DNA of 64,000 nt from Arminella tubonensis. Its GTDB lineage: Bacteria > Pseudomonadota > Alphaproteobacteria > Rhizobiales > Rhizobiaceae. Location: contig NZ_PCDP01000035.1 of NCBI RefSeq assembly GCF_003240585.1, positions 1 to 64,000 on the forward strand, written 5' to 3'. This document shows positions 26,334-34,409 of this stretch, one piece after another. The notes under the pieces were generated by a model. The model had not been told where the DNA came from, made no database searches, and saw nothing but the letters and a program-made list of their open reading frames with translations. Each line of letters starts with the position of its first letter. Position 1 is the stretch's first letter. Made by a program: the position numbers and the translations under genes.

Positions 26334-27548
26334 ATGACCTCCACCGCCGCAGCCACCCAAGAAGCCGCGATACCGCATAAGACTATCTCGCCCTGGATGA
26401 CCTTCATGTTCGCCGCCGCTTGCGGGCTGGTGGCCGCAAACCTGTATTACGGCCAGCCCCTCGCCGGCCCGATCAGTGCAGCACTCGGCTTCACGCCGGC
26501 CGCAACCGGCTTGATCGTCACGCTGACGCAGATCGGCTATGGCCTCGGTCTGCTCCTGATCGTGCCGCTCGGCGATCTCCTGGAGAACCGCAAGCTCGTG
26601 CTGACACTGATCGGCTGTGCGGCGATCGCCCTGATTGCGGCGGCCTTCGCCTGGTCGCCGGCACTGTTCCTGCTCGCATCACTCTGTATCGGCCTCGGCT
26701 CCGTCGCGGTGCAGGTGCTGGTACCCTTCGCGGCACATATGGCCCCCGATGCGACCCGCGGCCAAGTCGTTGGCAATGTCATGAGCGGCCTGCTCTGCGG
26801 CATCATGCTGGCGCGGCCGGCAGCCAGCTTCCTGGCTGAATATTCGTCCTGGCACGCAGTCTATATCTTGTCGGCGATCGTCATGGTCGCCCTGGCCGGC
26901 GTGCTGCGCGCCGTACTGCCGGTCCGCATTCCCCATACCAGATTGCGTTATGCCCAGCTGCTTGCCTCGATGGGCCATCTCGCATTGCGCACTCCGCTGC
27001 TGCAGCGCCGGGCCATTTACCAGGCCTGCATGTTCGGCGCCTTCAGCCTGTTCTGGACGACGACGCCGCTGCTGCTTGCCAGCCCCGCTTTCGGTCTCAG
27101 CCAGAACGGCATCGCCCTCTTCGCGCTGGCAGGGGCTGCCGGTGCCGTCGCCTCACCGATTGCCGGGCGACTGGCGGACCGCGGATATTCGATGTGGGCA
27201 ACCGCATTCGCCATGCTGCTCGCGATCGGCGCGTTGCTGCTTGCACATGTCTCCGGCGGCGGTTCGACGCTGGCGCTCGTCATGCTGACGCTCTCCGGCG
27301 TCCTGCTCGATTTCGGCGTGCAGACAAACCTCGTCATCGGCCAGCGAGCGATCTATGCCTTAAGCGCCGAACACCGCAGCCGCCTGAACGGCCTTTACAT
27401 GGCGACGTTCTTCGCCGGCGGCGCCATCGGCTCCGCCATCGGTGGCTGGGCCTATGCGACGGGCGGCTGGAACCTCACATCCTGGATCGGCGTCTGCTTC
27501 CCCGTCGTCGCCCTACTCGTCTTTGCCACCGAACGCTTTAAGAAATAA
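26334..27548 (+). CDS. MFS transporter (drug or metabolite efflux type)
   Basis: A 404-residue major facilitator with 12 predicted membrane segments. The family loop motif after helix 2 is GDLLENRKLVL. GAGGAACCCGC precedes the ATG. It is downstream of, and likely regulated by, the TetR gene. Its length and helix number fit the 12-helix proton antiporter efflux group; the substrate is unknown. Confidence 0.94.
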   Translation: MTSTAAATQEAAIPHKTISPWMTFMFAAACGLVAANLYYGQPLAGPISAALGFTPAATGLIVTLTQIGYGLGLLLIVPLGDLLENRKLVLTLIGCAAIALIAAAFAWSPALFLLASLCIGLGSVAVQVLVPFAAHMAPDATRGQVVGNVMSGLLCGIMLARPAASFLAEYSSWHAVYILSAIVMVALAGVLRAVLPVRIPHTRLRYAQLLASMGHLALRTPLLQRRAIYQACMFGAFSLFWTTTPLLLASPAFGLSQNGIALFALAGAAGAVASPIAGRLADRGYSMWATAFAMLLAIGALLLAHVSGGGSTLALVMLTLSGVLLDFGVQTNLVIGQRAIYALSAEHRSRLNGLYMATFFAGGAIGSAIGGWAYATGGWNLTSWIGVCFPVVALLVFATERFKK

Positions 27549-27553
27549 GCAAG

Positions 27554-27578
27554 GGGCGCCGGCAAGATATCGGCGCCC
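27554..27578. terminator. Convergent stem-loop between MFS and HxlR genes
   Basis: GGGCGCCG pairs perfectly with CGGCGCCC around a 9-base loop, between two convergent genes. There is no long T-run. Confidence 0.6.
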
Positions 27579-27589
27579 TATCCCAATCT

Positions 27590-28003
27590 TCAGCCCGCGG
27601 CCTCGTCGAAACGTGTCCGAGCAGCCCTCACTGCGTCGTGGTTTGCCTCTGCCCAGTTCAGCAGTTCTGCCAGTGGCGCATAGAGCGAGCGGCCAAGGTC
27701 GGTCAGTCGGTATTCGACGCTCGGCGGTTTGGTTGGAAATACCTCGCGATCGACATAGCCGTCGCGCTGCAGGTCGCGCAGCGTCTGGGTCAGCATGCGC
27801 TGTGAAATGTCAGGAACCATGCGCTTTAGCTCGCCGAAGCGATAGGGTTTCTGCGACAGGCATTCGATCAGCAGCGTCGACCACTTGCCATTGATCTGCT
27901 GCATGACATCGCGCACCGGGCAGTTGGAAAAATCCAGCTTGCTGATATCGATGCAGCGCGCTGGCTCTACGGCGTTGCGCAGATTGACGACGGTTCCGGC
28001 CAT
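27590..28003 (-). CDS. HxlR family winged-helix regulator
   Basis: 137 residues. The HxlR/DUF24 domain is recognisable from [22 protein letters not shown] and [24 protein letters not shown], and the wing and C-terminal helix end with [12 protein letters not shown]. The first Cys of the domain is the redox-sensing position in QorR/YodB relatives, so it may sense quinones or electrophiles. It is divergent from a quinone-oxidoreductase-like gene, the standard pairing, with a GTCTC-N5-GAGAC palindrome between them. Confidence 0.92.
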   Translation of the reverse strand: MAGTVVNLRNAVEPARCIDISKLDFSNCPVRDVMQQINGKWSTLLIECLSQKPYRFGELKRMVPDISQRMLTQTLRDLQRDGYVDREVFPTKPPSVEYRLTDLGRSLYAPLAELLNWAEANHDAVRAARTRFDEAAG

Positions 28004-28080
28004 GATGGTTCCCTTTTGGTAACGTACGGTCGAAAACCTGCCTCCTTTACAGCGTGCAGTCAATTCCTATTCTAGTGTTA

Positions 28081-28095
28081 GTCTCTTTTTGAGAC
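28081..28095. promoter_or_regulatory. Small palindrome between HxlR and quinone reductase genes
   Basis: GTCTC and GAGAC flank a TTTTT centre, 78 bp from the HxlR start and 53 bp from the reductase start. The position fits an operator (inference only). Confidence 0.35.
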
Positions 28096-28147
28096 CGATG
28101 TCCGTCGGGCAAGATGGCCGACACCAGGGAAACAAAGGAACGCCCAC

Positions 28148-29035
28148 ATGAGCAACACTCTTCTCGTCACCGGTGCCGCCGGCCAGCTTGGCCAGAGCGT
28201 GATCCGCCACCTGATCGAGACCTACCATGTCTCGCCCGGCAGCATCATCGCTGCCACCCGCAGCCCTGAAAAGCTGAGCAGCCTTGCCGCCAAGGGCGTC
28301 GTCGTCCGCAAGGCGGATTTCGACGATGCCACCACCCTACCCGCAGCCTTTGCCGGCGTCGATCGCCTGCTGATCATCAGCACCGATGCGCTCGACACGC
28401 CCGGCAAGCGGCTCGTCCAGCACAAGGCGGCAATCGATGCTGCCAAGAAGGCAGGCGTCAAGCATATCCTCTATACGTCGATGCCAAGCCCGGACAAATC
28501 GCTGGTCACCTTCGCGCCTGATCATCTCGGCACCGAGGAAGCCATCAAGGCGAGCAGCATCGGCTACACGATCCTGCGTGACGCCTGGTATTTCGACAAC
28601 TACCTGATGGGCCTGCCGCACAGCTTGCAGGACGGGAAGTGGTACACCGCGGCTGGCACTGGCCGCGTTCCCAATATCTCCCGCGAAGACTGCGCACTCG
28701 CCATTGCAGCCGCCCTCGCTTCTGGCTCTACCGAAAACGCCGTCTACACATTGACCGGCGACCGTGCGTCTACGATTGAGGAGGTCGCCGCAGTCGTCAC
28801 GGAGGTCACTGGCAGGCCTCTCCAGGTCGTGCAGGTCAACGACGAACAGCTCGCCGGCGGCATGACCGGCGCGGGCCTGCCGAAATTCCTGGTCGACATG
28901 CTGGTATCCGCCGACGCCAATATCCGCGCTGGCAATTTCGAAACCGTCACCGGCGATTTCAAGAAGCTGACCGGCAAGGAGCCGCAGACGCTCAAGGGCT
29001 TCCTGGAAAAGCACAAGGCCGCGTTGGCAGCTTAA
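28148..29035 (+). CDS. NmrA-like NAD(P)H:quinone oxidoreductase (QorB-type)
   Basis: A 295-residue atypical short-chain dehydrogenase fold. It starts with the NAD(P)-binding LVTGAAGQLGQSVI and contains HILYTSMPSPD, DAWYFDNYL and a C-terminal domain typical of QorB/QOR2 proteins that reduce quinones. AAAGGAA precedes the ATG. It is divergent from the HxlR regulator, which suggests induction by quinone or electrophile stress. Confidence 0.93.
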   Translation: MSNTLLVTGAAGQLGQSVIRHLIETYHVSPGSIIAATRSPEKLSSLAAKGVVVRKADFDDATTLPAAFAGVDRLLIISTDALDTPGKRLVQHKAAIDAAKKAGVKHILYTSMPSPDKSLVTFAPDHLGTEEAIKASSIGYTILRDAWYFDNYLMGLPHSLQDGKWYTAAGTGRVPNISREDCALAIAAALASGSTENAVYTLTGDRASTIEEVAAVVTEVTGRPLQVVQVNDEQLAGGMTGAGLPKFLVDMLVSADANIRAGNFETVTGDFKKLTGKEPQTLKGFLEKHKAALAA

Positions 29036-29050
29036 TTCCTTGAACAGGAA

Positions 29051-29076
29051 GGCCCGCCCCGCATCGGCGGCGGGCC
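29051..29076. terminator. Convergent terminator between quinone reductase and pdxJ
   Basis: GGCCCGCC pairs with GGCGGGCC around a loop that itself has short complementarity. It is located between the two convergent stop codons. Confidence 0.7.
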
Positions 29077-29088
29077 CTCCCTAAACGA

Positions 29089-29841
29089 TCAGACCGACTG
29101 TCCGCAGGCACGGCGAAAGCGACGAACTGTTTCAGCCATGCCGAATTCCAGAGCATCGGCCGTCAGCCCGTGACCGATCGATGTCTCGGCGAGATCGGGA
29201 ATTCGCTTGATCAGCGGTGGCAGATTAGCGACTGTCAGGTCGTGGCCAGCGTTGACGGCAAGGCCGATCGCAATTGCCGCATCCGCAGTTCTACCCAGCG
29301 CATCGAGGATCGGCGCGGCACGCTCCGGTGCGTCGTAACAGCCGCCGTAAGGGCCGGTATAAAGCTCGATCCGGTCGGCGCCGACGGCCTTGGCGACCGA
29401 TACCGCCTCCGCATCGCCGTCGCCATCGGCAAACAACGACACCCGACACCCGAGCTTCTTGTACCTGGCGATCTCGCCCGTCAGAAAGTCGCGATTCCGG
29501 CGGAAATCCCACCCGTGGTCCGAGGTTGCCTGCGCCGGATCGTCTGGCACCAGCGTCACCTGCTCCGGTTGAACACCGGCACAAAGCTCGAAGAACTCGT
29601 CGGTGGGATAGCCCTCGATGTTGAACTCCGCTTGTGGAAACTCATCGTCGATCAGAGCGCGAATGACCGGCAGATCGGAGAAGCGGATATGCCGCTGGTC
29701 CGGGCGCGGATGGACCGTCAGCCCGCTCGCTCCGGCTTGAAGCGCAATGCGCCCAAGCGCTTCGACGCTCGGCCACGGCAGGTCGCGGCGATTGCGCAGC
29801 ATGGCAATGGCATTGAGGTTCACGGAGAGCTTGGCGGGCAT
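29089..29841 (-). CDS. pdxJ: Pyridoxine 5'-phosphate synthase
   Basis: A 250-residue TIM-barrel enzyme that condenses 1-deoxyxylulose 5-phosphate with 3-amino-2-oxopropyl phosphate, the last ring-forming step of DXP-dependent vitamin B6 synthesis. Family motifs are [15 protein letters not shown] at the N-terminus, [49 protein letters not shown] and [11 protein letters not shown] near the end. It is a complete single gene in antisense orientation to its neighbours. Confidence 0.97.
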   Translation of the reverse strand: MPAKLSVNLNAIAMLRNRRDLPWPSVEALGRIALQAGASGLTVHPRPDQRHIRFSDLPVIRALIDDEFPQAEFNIEGYPTDEFFELCAGVQPEQVTLVPDDPAQATSDHGWDFRRNRDFLTGEIARYKKLGCRVSLFADGDGDAEAVSVAKAVGADRIELYTGPYGGCYDAPERAAPILDALGRTADAAIAIGLAVNAGHDLTVANLPPLIKRIPDLAETSIGHGLTADALEFGMAETVRRFRRACGQSV

Positions 29842-30290
29842 GATTGAGGTCCACGTTTGGCTGTGAGAACGGATGCCCCGCTTTTAGGCCAATAGCCGGC
29901 CGGAGGCCAACGAGATTCCAACATCGACTCATGCAAAAGATTGATGGCGTCACCCGCATTCTCAGTGGGTTCGCCCCGGCGCTACCTCCTTCGGGCGATT
30001 CCTAATCCACATAAAACTCGTTACGGTCTTGACTGAGGGGTCCGCCACCAGAGGCTGACGGAATTGTAAGGAGGCAAAGCCTGCCATAGCCGCCACGCGT
30101 CAGCGGGCGGATCGATGACGTTTGCGACCAAGGGGTCGCGGGTTGCATCGCTATGGCATCGACGATCTGCGCTGCATCGGCCTCCTCAGCGAAACGTCGG
30201 GGAAACACGAGTTCAGGACATCGAGGCATCAGAGCTAGCAAGACGACAGACGTGAGGTGGATGAAAAATTAGAACACAAAGGAGAGGTTC
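29842..30290. other. Intergenic region with a possible short coding remnant
   Basis: A 449-bp gap. A minus-strand frame at 30002-30241 (79 codons) reads FPRRFAEEADAAQIVDA, then SSIRPLT, which faintly resembles the C-terminal tail of a short-chain dehydrogenase. There is no start-proximal homology and no Rossmann region, so I treat it as an uncertain remnant or chance frame. The promoter of the MerR-LuxR gene should lie in the last 100 bp. Confidence 0.3.
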
Positions 30291-30983
30291 ATGCCTGACG
30301 GTTCCAAACGTCTGTTTGCTGCCGCCAAACTTGCCTCGGAGGCCCGTGCGAAATACCGGTTTCTGCCTGCAGCGGCATTGCCGCCGGACTTGCCGAGCGG
30401 ACCAATCGCTATTGCTGACATGGCGAACGCCTTTGGCGTGACCCACCGGACATTGCATTTCTACGAGGAAAAGGGGCTGATATCAGCTGATCGCATCGGG
30501 CTTATGCGCGTCTACGGCATAAGCGACGTGCTGCGGATGGCCGTGATCAATATCTGCCGCGAAACCGGGATGTCGATCGCCGTCATCCAGGAGATGATGG
30601 ATGAATTGCATAAGGCGGAGACGCAGGAAGCAGCGGAAGATATATTCCACAACGCGCTTTTTTCCCGCAAGCGTGAACTGACCTCGGAGGTCTCGACCCT
30701 GCATCGACAGATGCAACTGGTAACCGAACTGCTCGATTACGACAGCGCTGCCGAAACCGACCGCCTGAACGATAATCGCGATCAGTCTGCCCTGACCGAC
30801 CAGGAACGTCGCTGCCTGGAACTGATGGTGGAGGGCCAGACGGCTGTGAAGATTGCCCGCGAGATGGAGATCAGGTTGGAAGAAGCCCAGGCTCTCGAAG
30901 CTGCCGTCATCCAGAAGTTCGGAACCAACAACCGCTTCCAGGCGGTGGCGAAAGCCGTCCTATTGGGGATCGTCAAGACCTGA
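30291..30983 (+). CDS. MerR-LuxR hybrid transcriptional regulator
   Basis: 230 residues with two separate DNA-binding modules. Residues about 38-105 form a MerR winged helix (IADMANAFGVTHRTLHFYEEKGL, read across 42-63, then ISDVLRMAVINICRETGM). A helical linker of about 105-150, the usual MerR dimerisation coiled coil, follows. Residues about 167-228 match a LuxR/GerE helix-turn-helix (LTDQERRCLELMVEGQTAVKIA, then QKFGTNNRFQAVAKAVLLGI). No metal-binding cysteines of classical MerR sensors are seen. GGAGAGGTTC precedes the ATG. Targets are unknown; the neighbours are an unexplained gap and a helicase gene. Confidence 0.85.
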   Translation: MPDGSKRLFAAAKLASEARAKYRFLPAAALPPDLPSGPIAIADMANAFGVTHRTLHFYEEKGLISADRIGLMRVYGISDVLRMAVINICRETGMSIAVIQEMMDELHKAETQEAAEDIFHNALFSRKRELTSEVSTLHRQMQLVTELLDYDSAAETDRLNDNRDQSALTDQERRCLELMVEGQTAVKIAREMEIRLEEAQALEAAVIQKFGTNNRFQAVAKAVLLGIVKT

Positions 30984-31047
30984 CCGGTCGCGCAATCGCG
31001 CGGCCGGCAATTCGGCGAAAAGGACGGCCAGTCGGAAAAAAATCAAG

Positions 31048-32175
31048 TCAGCGAACGATCGTCAACGTCTCGGCTGCCCGGGTGATCGCGGTGTAGAGCC
31101 ACCGTTCCCGCGTGTCGCGAAAGGCCCAGCTCTCGTCAAAAAGTACAACGTTGTTCCACTGCGAACCCTGAGCCTTGTGCACCGTCAGCGCATAGCCGTA
31201 GTCGAATTCGTCGTAGCGCTTGCGGGTCGTCCATGGAATTTCGCCTTCCACATTCTCGAATGCGGTTTTCAACAGTTTTATTTTGGCGGCACCGCGATCC
31301 ATGTCGTCGTCTTCCGGGCGGATCAAAAGGTTGATGCCCGGCTTCGTCGTTTCCTTGGAAGACGTCATCACCTGCCAGAGCGAACCGTTGAGCAGACCCT
31401 TCGTCGGGTCGTTGCGCAGGCAGACAAGCTTGTCGCCGGACTGCGGATACTCCGTCGTAAATCCCTTCAGCTCGCGCAGGCGCTGATTGTAGCGCTTTCG
31501 CGTCTTGTTGGTGCCGATCAAGACCTGATCCGCCTCAAGCACCAGCGGCTGCGTCACTTCGTTCTTGGAAATCACCTTCACGGTTCCGTAGTCGCCGTGC
31601 ATGATCTCCTTGCCCTCGCGCACCTGCATGGCGATCTGGATGATCGGATTGTCCCGCGCTTGACGGTGGATATCCGTCAAAAGGTAGTCCGGCTCCTCAT
31701 TGGTGAAGTACCCTCCACCGCTCACCGGCGGAAGCTGGCCGGGGTCTCCGAGCACCAGGATCGGTGTGCCGAAGCTCATCAGGTCCTTGCCGAGCGCCTC
31801 ATCCACCATCGAACATTCGTCGACGATGATCAGCGCCGCCTTGGCGACGGGGCTCTGCCGGTTGATCGCAAACATCGGCGCGATCGAAGTCTTGCCGGTC
31901 TCTTCGTTTTCAACCGACTCTTCACCGCGCGGGCGGTATATCAGCGAATGGATGGTCTTGGCGTTGCTGGCACCGCGCGATCGCAGAACCTGCGCGGCCT
32001 TTCCGGTAAACGCTGCAAACAACACCTCGCCATCGACATTCTCGGCAAAATGGCGCGCAAGCGTCGTCTTGCCCGTTCCGGCATAACCGAACAGGCGAAA
32101 AAGCGGCGAACGCCCGTCCTTCAGCCATTTGGAAACGGCCTTCAGCGCTTCGTCTTGTTGCGGCGCGAGTTGCAT
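31048..32175 (-). CDS. RecD2/Dda-like single-polypeptide ATP-dependent DNA helicase
   Basis: A 375-residue superfamily 1B helicase. It has Walker A GYAGTGKTT, motif Ia TGKAAQVLR, Walker B IIVDECSMVD, motif III LVLGDPGQLPPV, and the C-terminal UvrD-like motifs FDYGYALTVHKAQGSQW and YTAITRA. It lacks the long N-terminal region of RecD2 and resembles the compact Dda/PIF1-like helicases found in many alphaproteobacteria. The ATG at 32175 (MQLAPQQDEAL) is preferred because the helicase fold starts there. No nuclease partner is adjacent. Confidence 0.9.
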   Translation of the reverse strand: MQLAPQQDEALKAVSKWLKDGRSPLFRLFGYAGTGKTTLARHFAENVDGEVLFAAFTGKAAQVLRSRGASNAKTIHSLIYRPRGEESVENEETGKTSIAPMFAINRQSPVAKAALIIVDECSMVDEALGKDLMSFGTPILVLGDPGQLPPVSGGGYFTNEEPDYLLTDIHRQARDNPIIQIAMQVREGKEIMHGDYGTVKVISKNEVTQPLVLEADQVLIGTNKTRKRYNQRLRELKGFTTEYPQSGDKLVCLRNDPTKGLLNGSLWQVMTSSKETTKPGINLLIRPEDDDMDRGAAKIKLLKTAFENVEGEIPWTTRKRYDEFDYGYALTVHKAQGSQWNNVVLFDESWAFRDTRERWLYTAITRAAETLTIVR

Positions 32176-32233
32176 TGCGCGACTTGGCAGGATTCGGGGT
32201 TGATAGGCAAGCCGTAAAAACTCGAGCAAAACT

Positions 32234-32263
32234 GGGAATAAACTCCGGCCTCACGGTGTCTCA
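32234..32263 (+). promoter_or_regulatory. Candidate ECF-sigma promoter of the secreted-protein/sigma operon
   Basis: GGGAATAAA (32234-32242) is followed after 15 bp by GTCTCA (32258-32263), about 65 bp before the first gene of the operon. The GGAAT-type -35 and GTC-type -10 resemble ECF sigma promoters. Autoregulation by the sigma factor two genes downstream is inferred. Confidence 0.4.
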
Positions 32264-32327
32264 TGTCCGGCAACGCAAAACGCGGGGCCTGGACCGCTCG
32301 TCCGTCCAACATTCGAGGAGAAACACC

Positions 32328-32708
32328 ATGAAAGCCATCAAATTTCTGCCGGTGCTCATTCTGGCGACTGCCGCCGCCACCGCGGCCTTCGCCGCAGCGC
32401 CGGTCAAGACCATGGAAAGCTCGAAAGGCAAGGTCCTGGCCGATGAGAAGGGCATGACGCTTTACACCTTCAAGAACGACAAGAAGGACGTCTCGAATTG
32501 CTACGACGATTGCGCCAAGGCCTGGCCCCCGTTCATGGCCGATGGAAAAGCCAAGGCTTCCGGCGCATACTCGATCGTCGACCGCAAGGACGGCATGAAA
32601 CAATGGGCCAAGGACGGTATGCCGCTGTATTTCTTCGTCAAGGATACCAAGGCTGGTGATGTCGCCGGCGACGGCGTGAAGGGCGTGTGGGATGCCGCAC
32701 GGCCCTGA
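32328..32708 (+). CDS. Secreted COG4315-type repeat protein
   Basis: A 126-residue exported protein. The signal peptide MKAIKFLPVLILATAAATAA is cleaved near AFA-AAP. Two copies of the family's Y-x-[FWY]-x2-D-type motif follow (LYTFKNDKKD and LYFFVKDTKAGD), and the conserved pair CYDDCAKAWPPF may form a disulphide or bind haem or metal. GAGGAG precedes the ATG. It is first in an operon with an ECF sigma factor (17-base overlap) and an anti-sigma gene. The function of this family is unknown. Confidence 0.88.
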   Translation: MKAIKFLPVLILATAAATAAFAAAPVKTMESSKGKVLADEKGMTLYTFKNDKKDVSNCYDDCAKAWPPFMADGKAKASGAYSIVDRKDGMKQWAKDGMPLYFFVKDTKAGDVAGDGVKGVWDAARP

Positions 32709-33246
32709 TCGGACCGACCGGGCCGCGGGGGTCGCCTCCCCCGTGGCCGACCCGTTCGAGGCACAGGTGCTGGCGCTCCTGCCATCGCTCCGGCGCTATT
32801 CGCGTAGCCTCGCCCGCTCGGACGCCGACGGCGAAGACCTGTTGCACGACTGCGTGGAAAAGGTACTGGCGCGCCGAACCCAATGGCGCGGGCTGAACCT
32901 GCGCGGCTGGGTGCTCACCATCATGACCAACGTCTATCGAAACGGCCTGCGCAAACGTGGCGGCCGCACCTTTATCGATATCGACGATGCCCCCGAGCTG
33001 CCCTCGCCGGAGGCCTCAGTCGATCCGCTGGAAAACGCGCGCCTCGAAGCTGCGCTCAACAGCTTGGCCGAAGAAAGCCGCGCGATCCTGATGTTGATCG
33101 TGGTCGAGGGCTACAGCTACCAGGATATCGCCACCATGCTCGATATCCCGATTGGCACGGTCATGTCACGGCTGTCTCGCGCCCGCACGCGACTGAGCGA
33201 CCTGATGAATGCCGACAACGTCGTTACGCTTCGGAGGCCGAAATGA
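32692..33246 (+). CDS. ECF RNA polymerase sigma factor
   Basis: A 184-residue sigma factor with region 2 (about 22-88: LARSDADGEDLLHDCVEKVL, then GWVLTIMTNVYRNGLRKR) and region 4 (about 112-165: LILMLIVVEGYSYQDIAT motif, IPIGTVMSRLSRAR). Its first 17 bases overlap the secreted-protein gene, and its TGA overlaps the anti-sigma ATG (ATGA), so the three are translationally coupled. It directs stress-responsive transcription when released from the anti-sigma factor. Confidence 0.94.
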   Translation: MPHGPDRTDRAAGVASPVADPFEAQVLALLPSLRRYSRSLARSDADGEDLLHDCVEKVLARRTQWRGLNLRGWVLTIMTNVYRNGLRKRGGRTFIDIDDAPELPSPEASVDPLENARLEAALNSLAEESRAILMLIVVEGYSYQDIATMLDIPIGTVMSRLSRARTRLSDLMNADNVVTLRRPK

Positions 33247-34031
33247 ACGAAACCAACGGGACCGTGACCGAAGCCGAGCTGCATGCCTTTGCCGATGGAC
33301 AGCTGCCGTTGACCGAGCATGCGAGAGTTGAGGCCTGGCTGCGCGAAAACCCCGAGGATGCGTCGACCGTCGCCGCCTGGAAGGCCCAGAATGCCGGCAT
33401 CAAGGCCCTGTTCGCCCCGTATGAGATCTCGAAGGAGACCGACAGGGCGCTCGTCGTCAGCTCGACTTCGCGCGGCAACCAGATTGCGATGAGGCGCTGG
33501 GCTCTAGCTGCGGCCGCAGCAGCTATCTTCGTTGTCGGTGTCGCTGCCGGGCATTTCCTGCCACCATTCGCCGCTCGGCCGGAGTTACAGCTGGCAGGCA
33601 TAGAAACACTGCCGCGCCAGGCGCAATCCGCGTTCCTGGTTTACGCCAGCGAAGTCCGCCACCCCGTCGAAGTCGGCGCCGACCAGGAGGCCCATCTGGC
33701 GACATGGCTCGGCAAGCGGCTGAATATCCCAGACCTGAAGGTGCCGAACCTGCAGACGCTTGGCTTCCAGCTCGTCGGCGGTCGGCTTCTGCCGGTCAAC
33801 GAAACGCCGGGCGCGCTGTTCATGTACGAGGATGCGACCGGCAGGCGCATTACCGTTCTAATCGGCCACAACGGGGAAAACGAGACGACGAGCTTCCGCT
33901 TTGCCAATTCCGGCCCGGTGGATACGTTCTACTGGATCGACGGCGCGCTCGGCTATGCCGTCACCGGCGAAATCTCTCGCGATATGCTGCGGCAGGTGGC
34001 CGAGCTCTGCTACAAGCAGTTTCCATCCTGA
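33243..34031 (+). CDS. Membrane anti-sigma factor
   Basis: A 262-residue bitopic protein. The N-terminal cytoplasmic domain begins TEAELHAFADGQLPLTEHARVEAWL (zinc-finger-like anti-sigma fold without the canonical His-x3-Cys-x2-Cys). One membrane segment follows at about 86-104 (WALAAAAAAIFVVGVAAGHF), then a periplasmic sensor domain of about 155 residues. The start overlaps the sigma-factor stop. Sequestration of the sigma factor at the membrane is inferred from this universal arrangement; the signal is unknown. Confidence 0.92.
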   Translation: MNETNGTVTEAELHAFADGQLPLTEHARVEAWLRENPEDASTVAAWKAQNAGIKALFAPYEISKETDRALVVSSTSRGNQIAMRRWALAAAAAAIFVVGVAAGHFLPPFAARPELQLAGIETLPRQAQSAFLVYASEVRHPVEVGADQEAHLATWLGKRLNIPDLKVPNLQTLGFQLVGGRLLPVNETPGALFMYEDATGRRITVLIGHNGENETTSFRFANSGPVDTFYWIDGALGYAVTGEISRDMLRQVAELCYKQFPS

Positions 34032-34037
34032 CCCGGC

Positions 34038-34409
34038 TCAGCGCGCCGGATCATTGGCAAGCACGATCGGCTGACCATGCGGCGTTGCCTCGGCGGCCCG
34101 CTGCCAGCTCTGCTGCAGGCCGAGGATCGCATCGGCATCCGCGATGCCGCGACTGACAAGGAGGCTAGAAAGCGCGGCAACCCAGCAGTCGAAATAGTCG
34201 CTGCCGTCTTCCGCCCGGCCGGGCTTGCGCAACTCCACCGAAAGGCAATCCGCCCATTCGCTCCATGCAAACAGCCCGCGCTCGTGCAGATGCACAGTCA
34301 TCGCAAAGGCTTCCGCAGCCCACGGCTCGGGGAAGACCGGCTCGCCATTATATGATTTCGGCAGTTGAGGCGATTGCGTCAGCGGCGACGAAAGATTACG
34401 CGCGCCCAA
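34038..34409 (-). CDS. Nitrile hydratase accessory (activator) protein
   Basis: A 123-residue protein homologous to the N-terminal part of the nitrile hydratase beta subunit, as expected for the P14K/Nha accessory proteins that load cobalt into the alpha subunit. Motifs are PVFPEPWAAEAFAMTVHLHERGLFAWSEWADCL and YFDCWVAALSSLL (given as residues about 24-56 and 71-83). It begins with a TTG inside the last codons of the beta gene (14-base overlap) and completes the alpha-beta-accessory operon. It remains intact although the beta gene is broken. Confidence 0.88.
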   Translation of the reverse strand: MGARNLSSPLTQSPQLPKSYNGEPVFPEPWAAEAFAMTVHLHERGLFAWSEWADCLSVELRKPGRAEDGSDYFDCWVAALSSLLVSRGIADADAILGLQQSWQRAAEATPHGQPIVLANDPAR

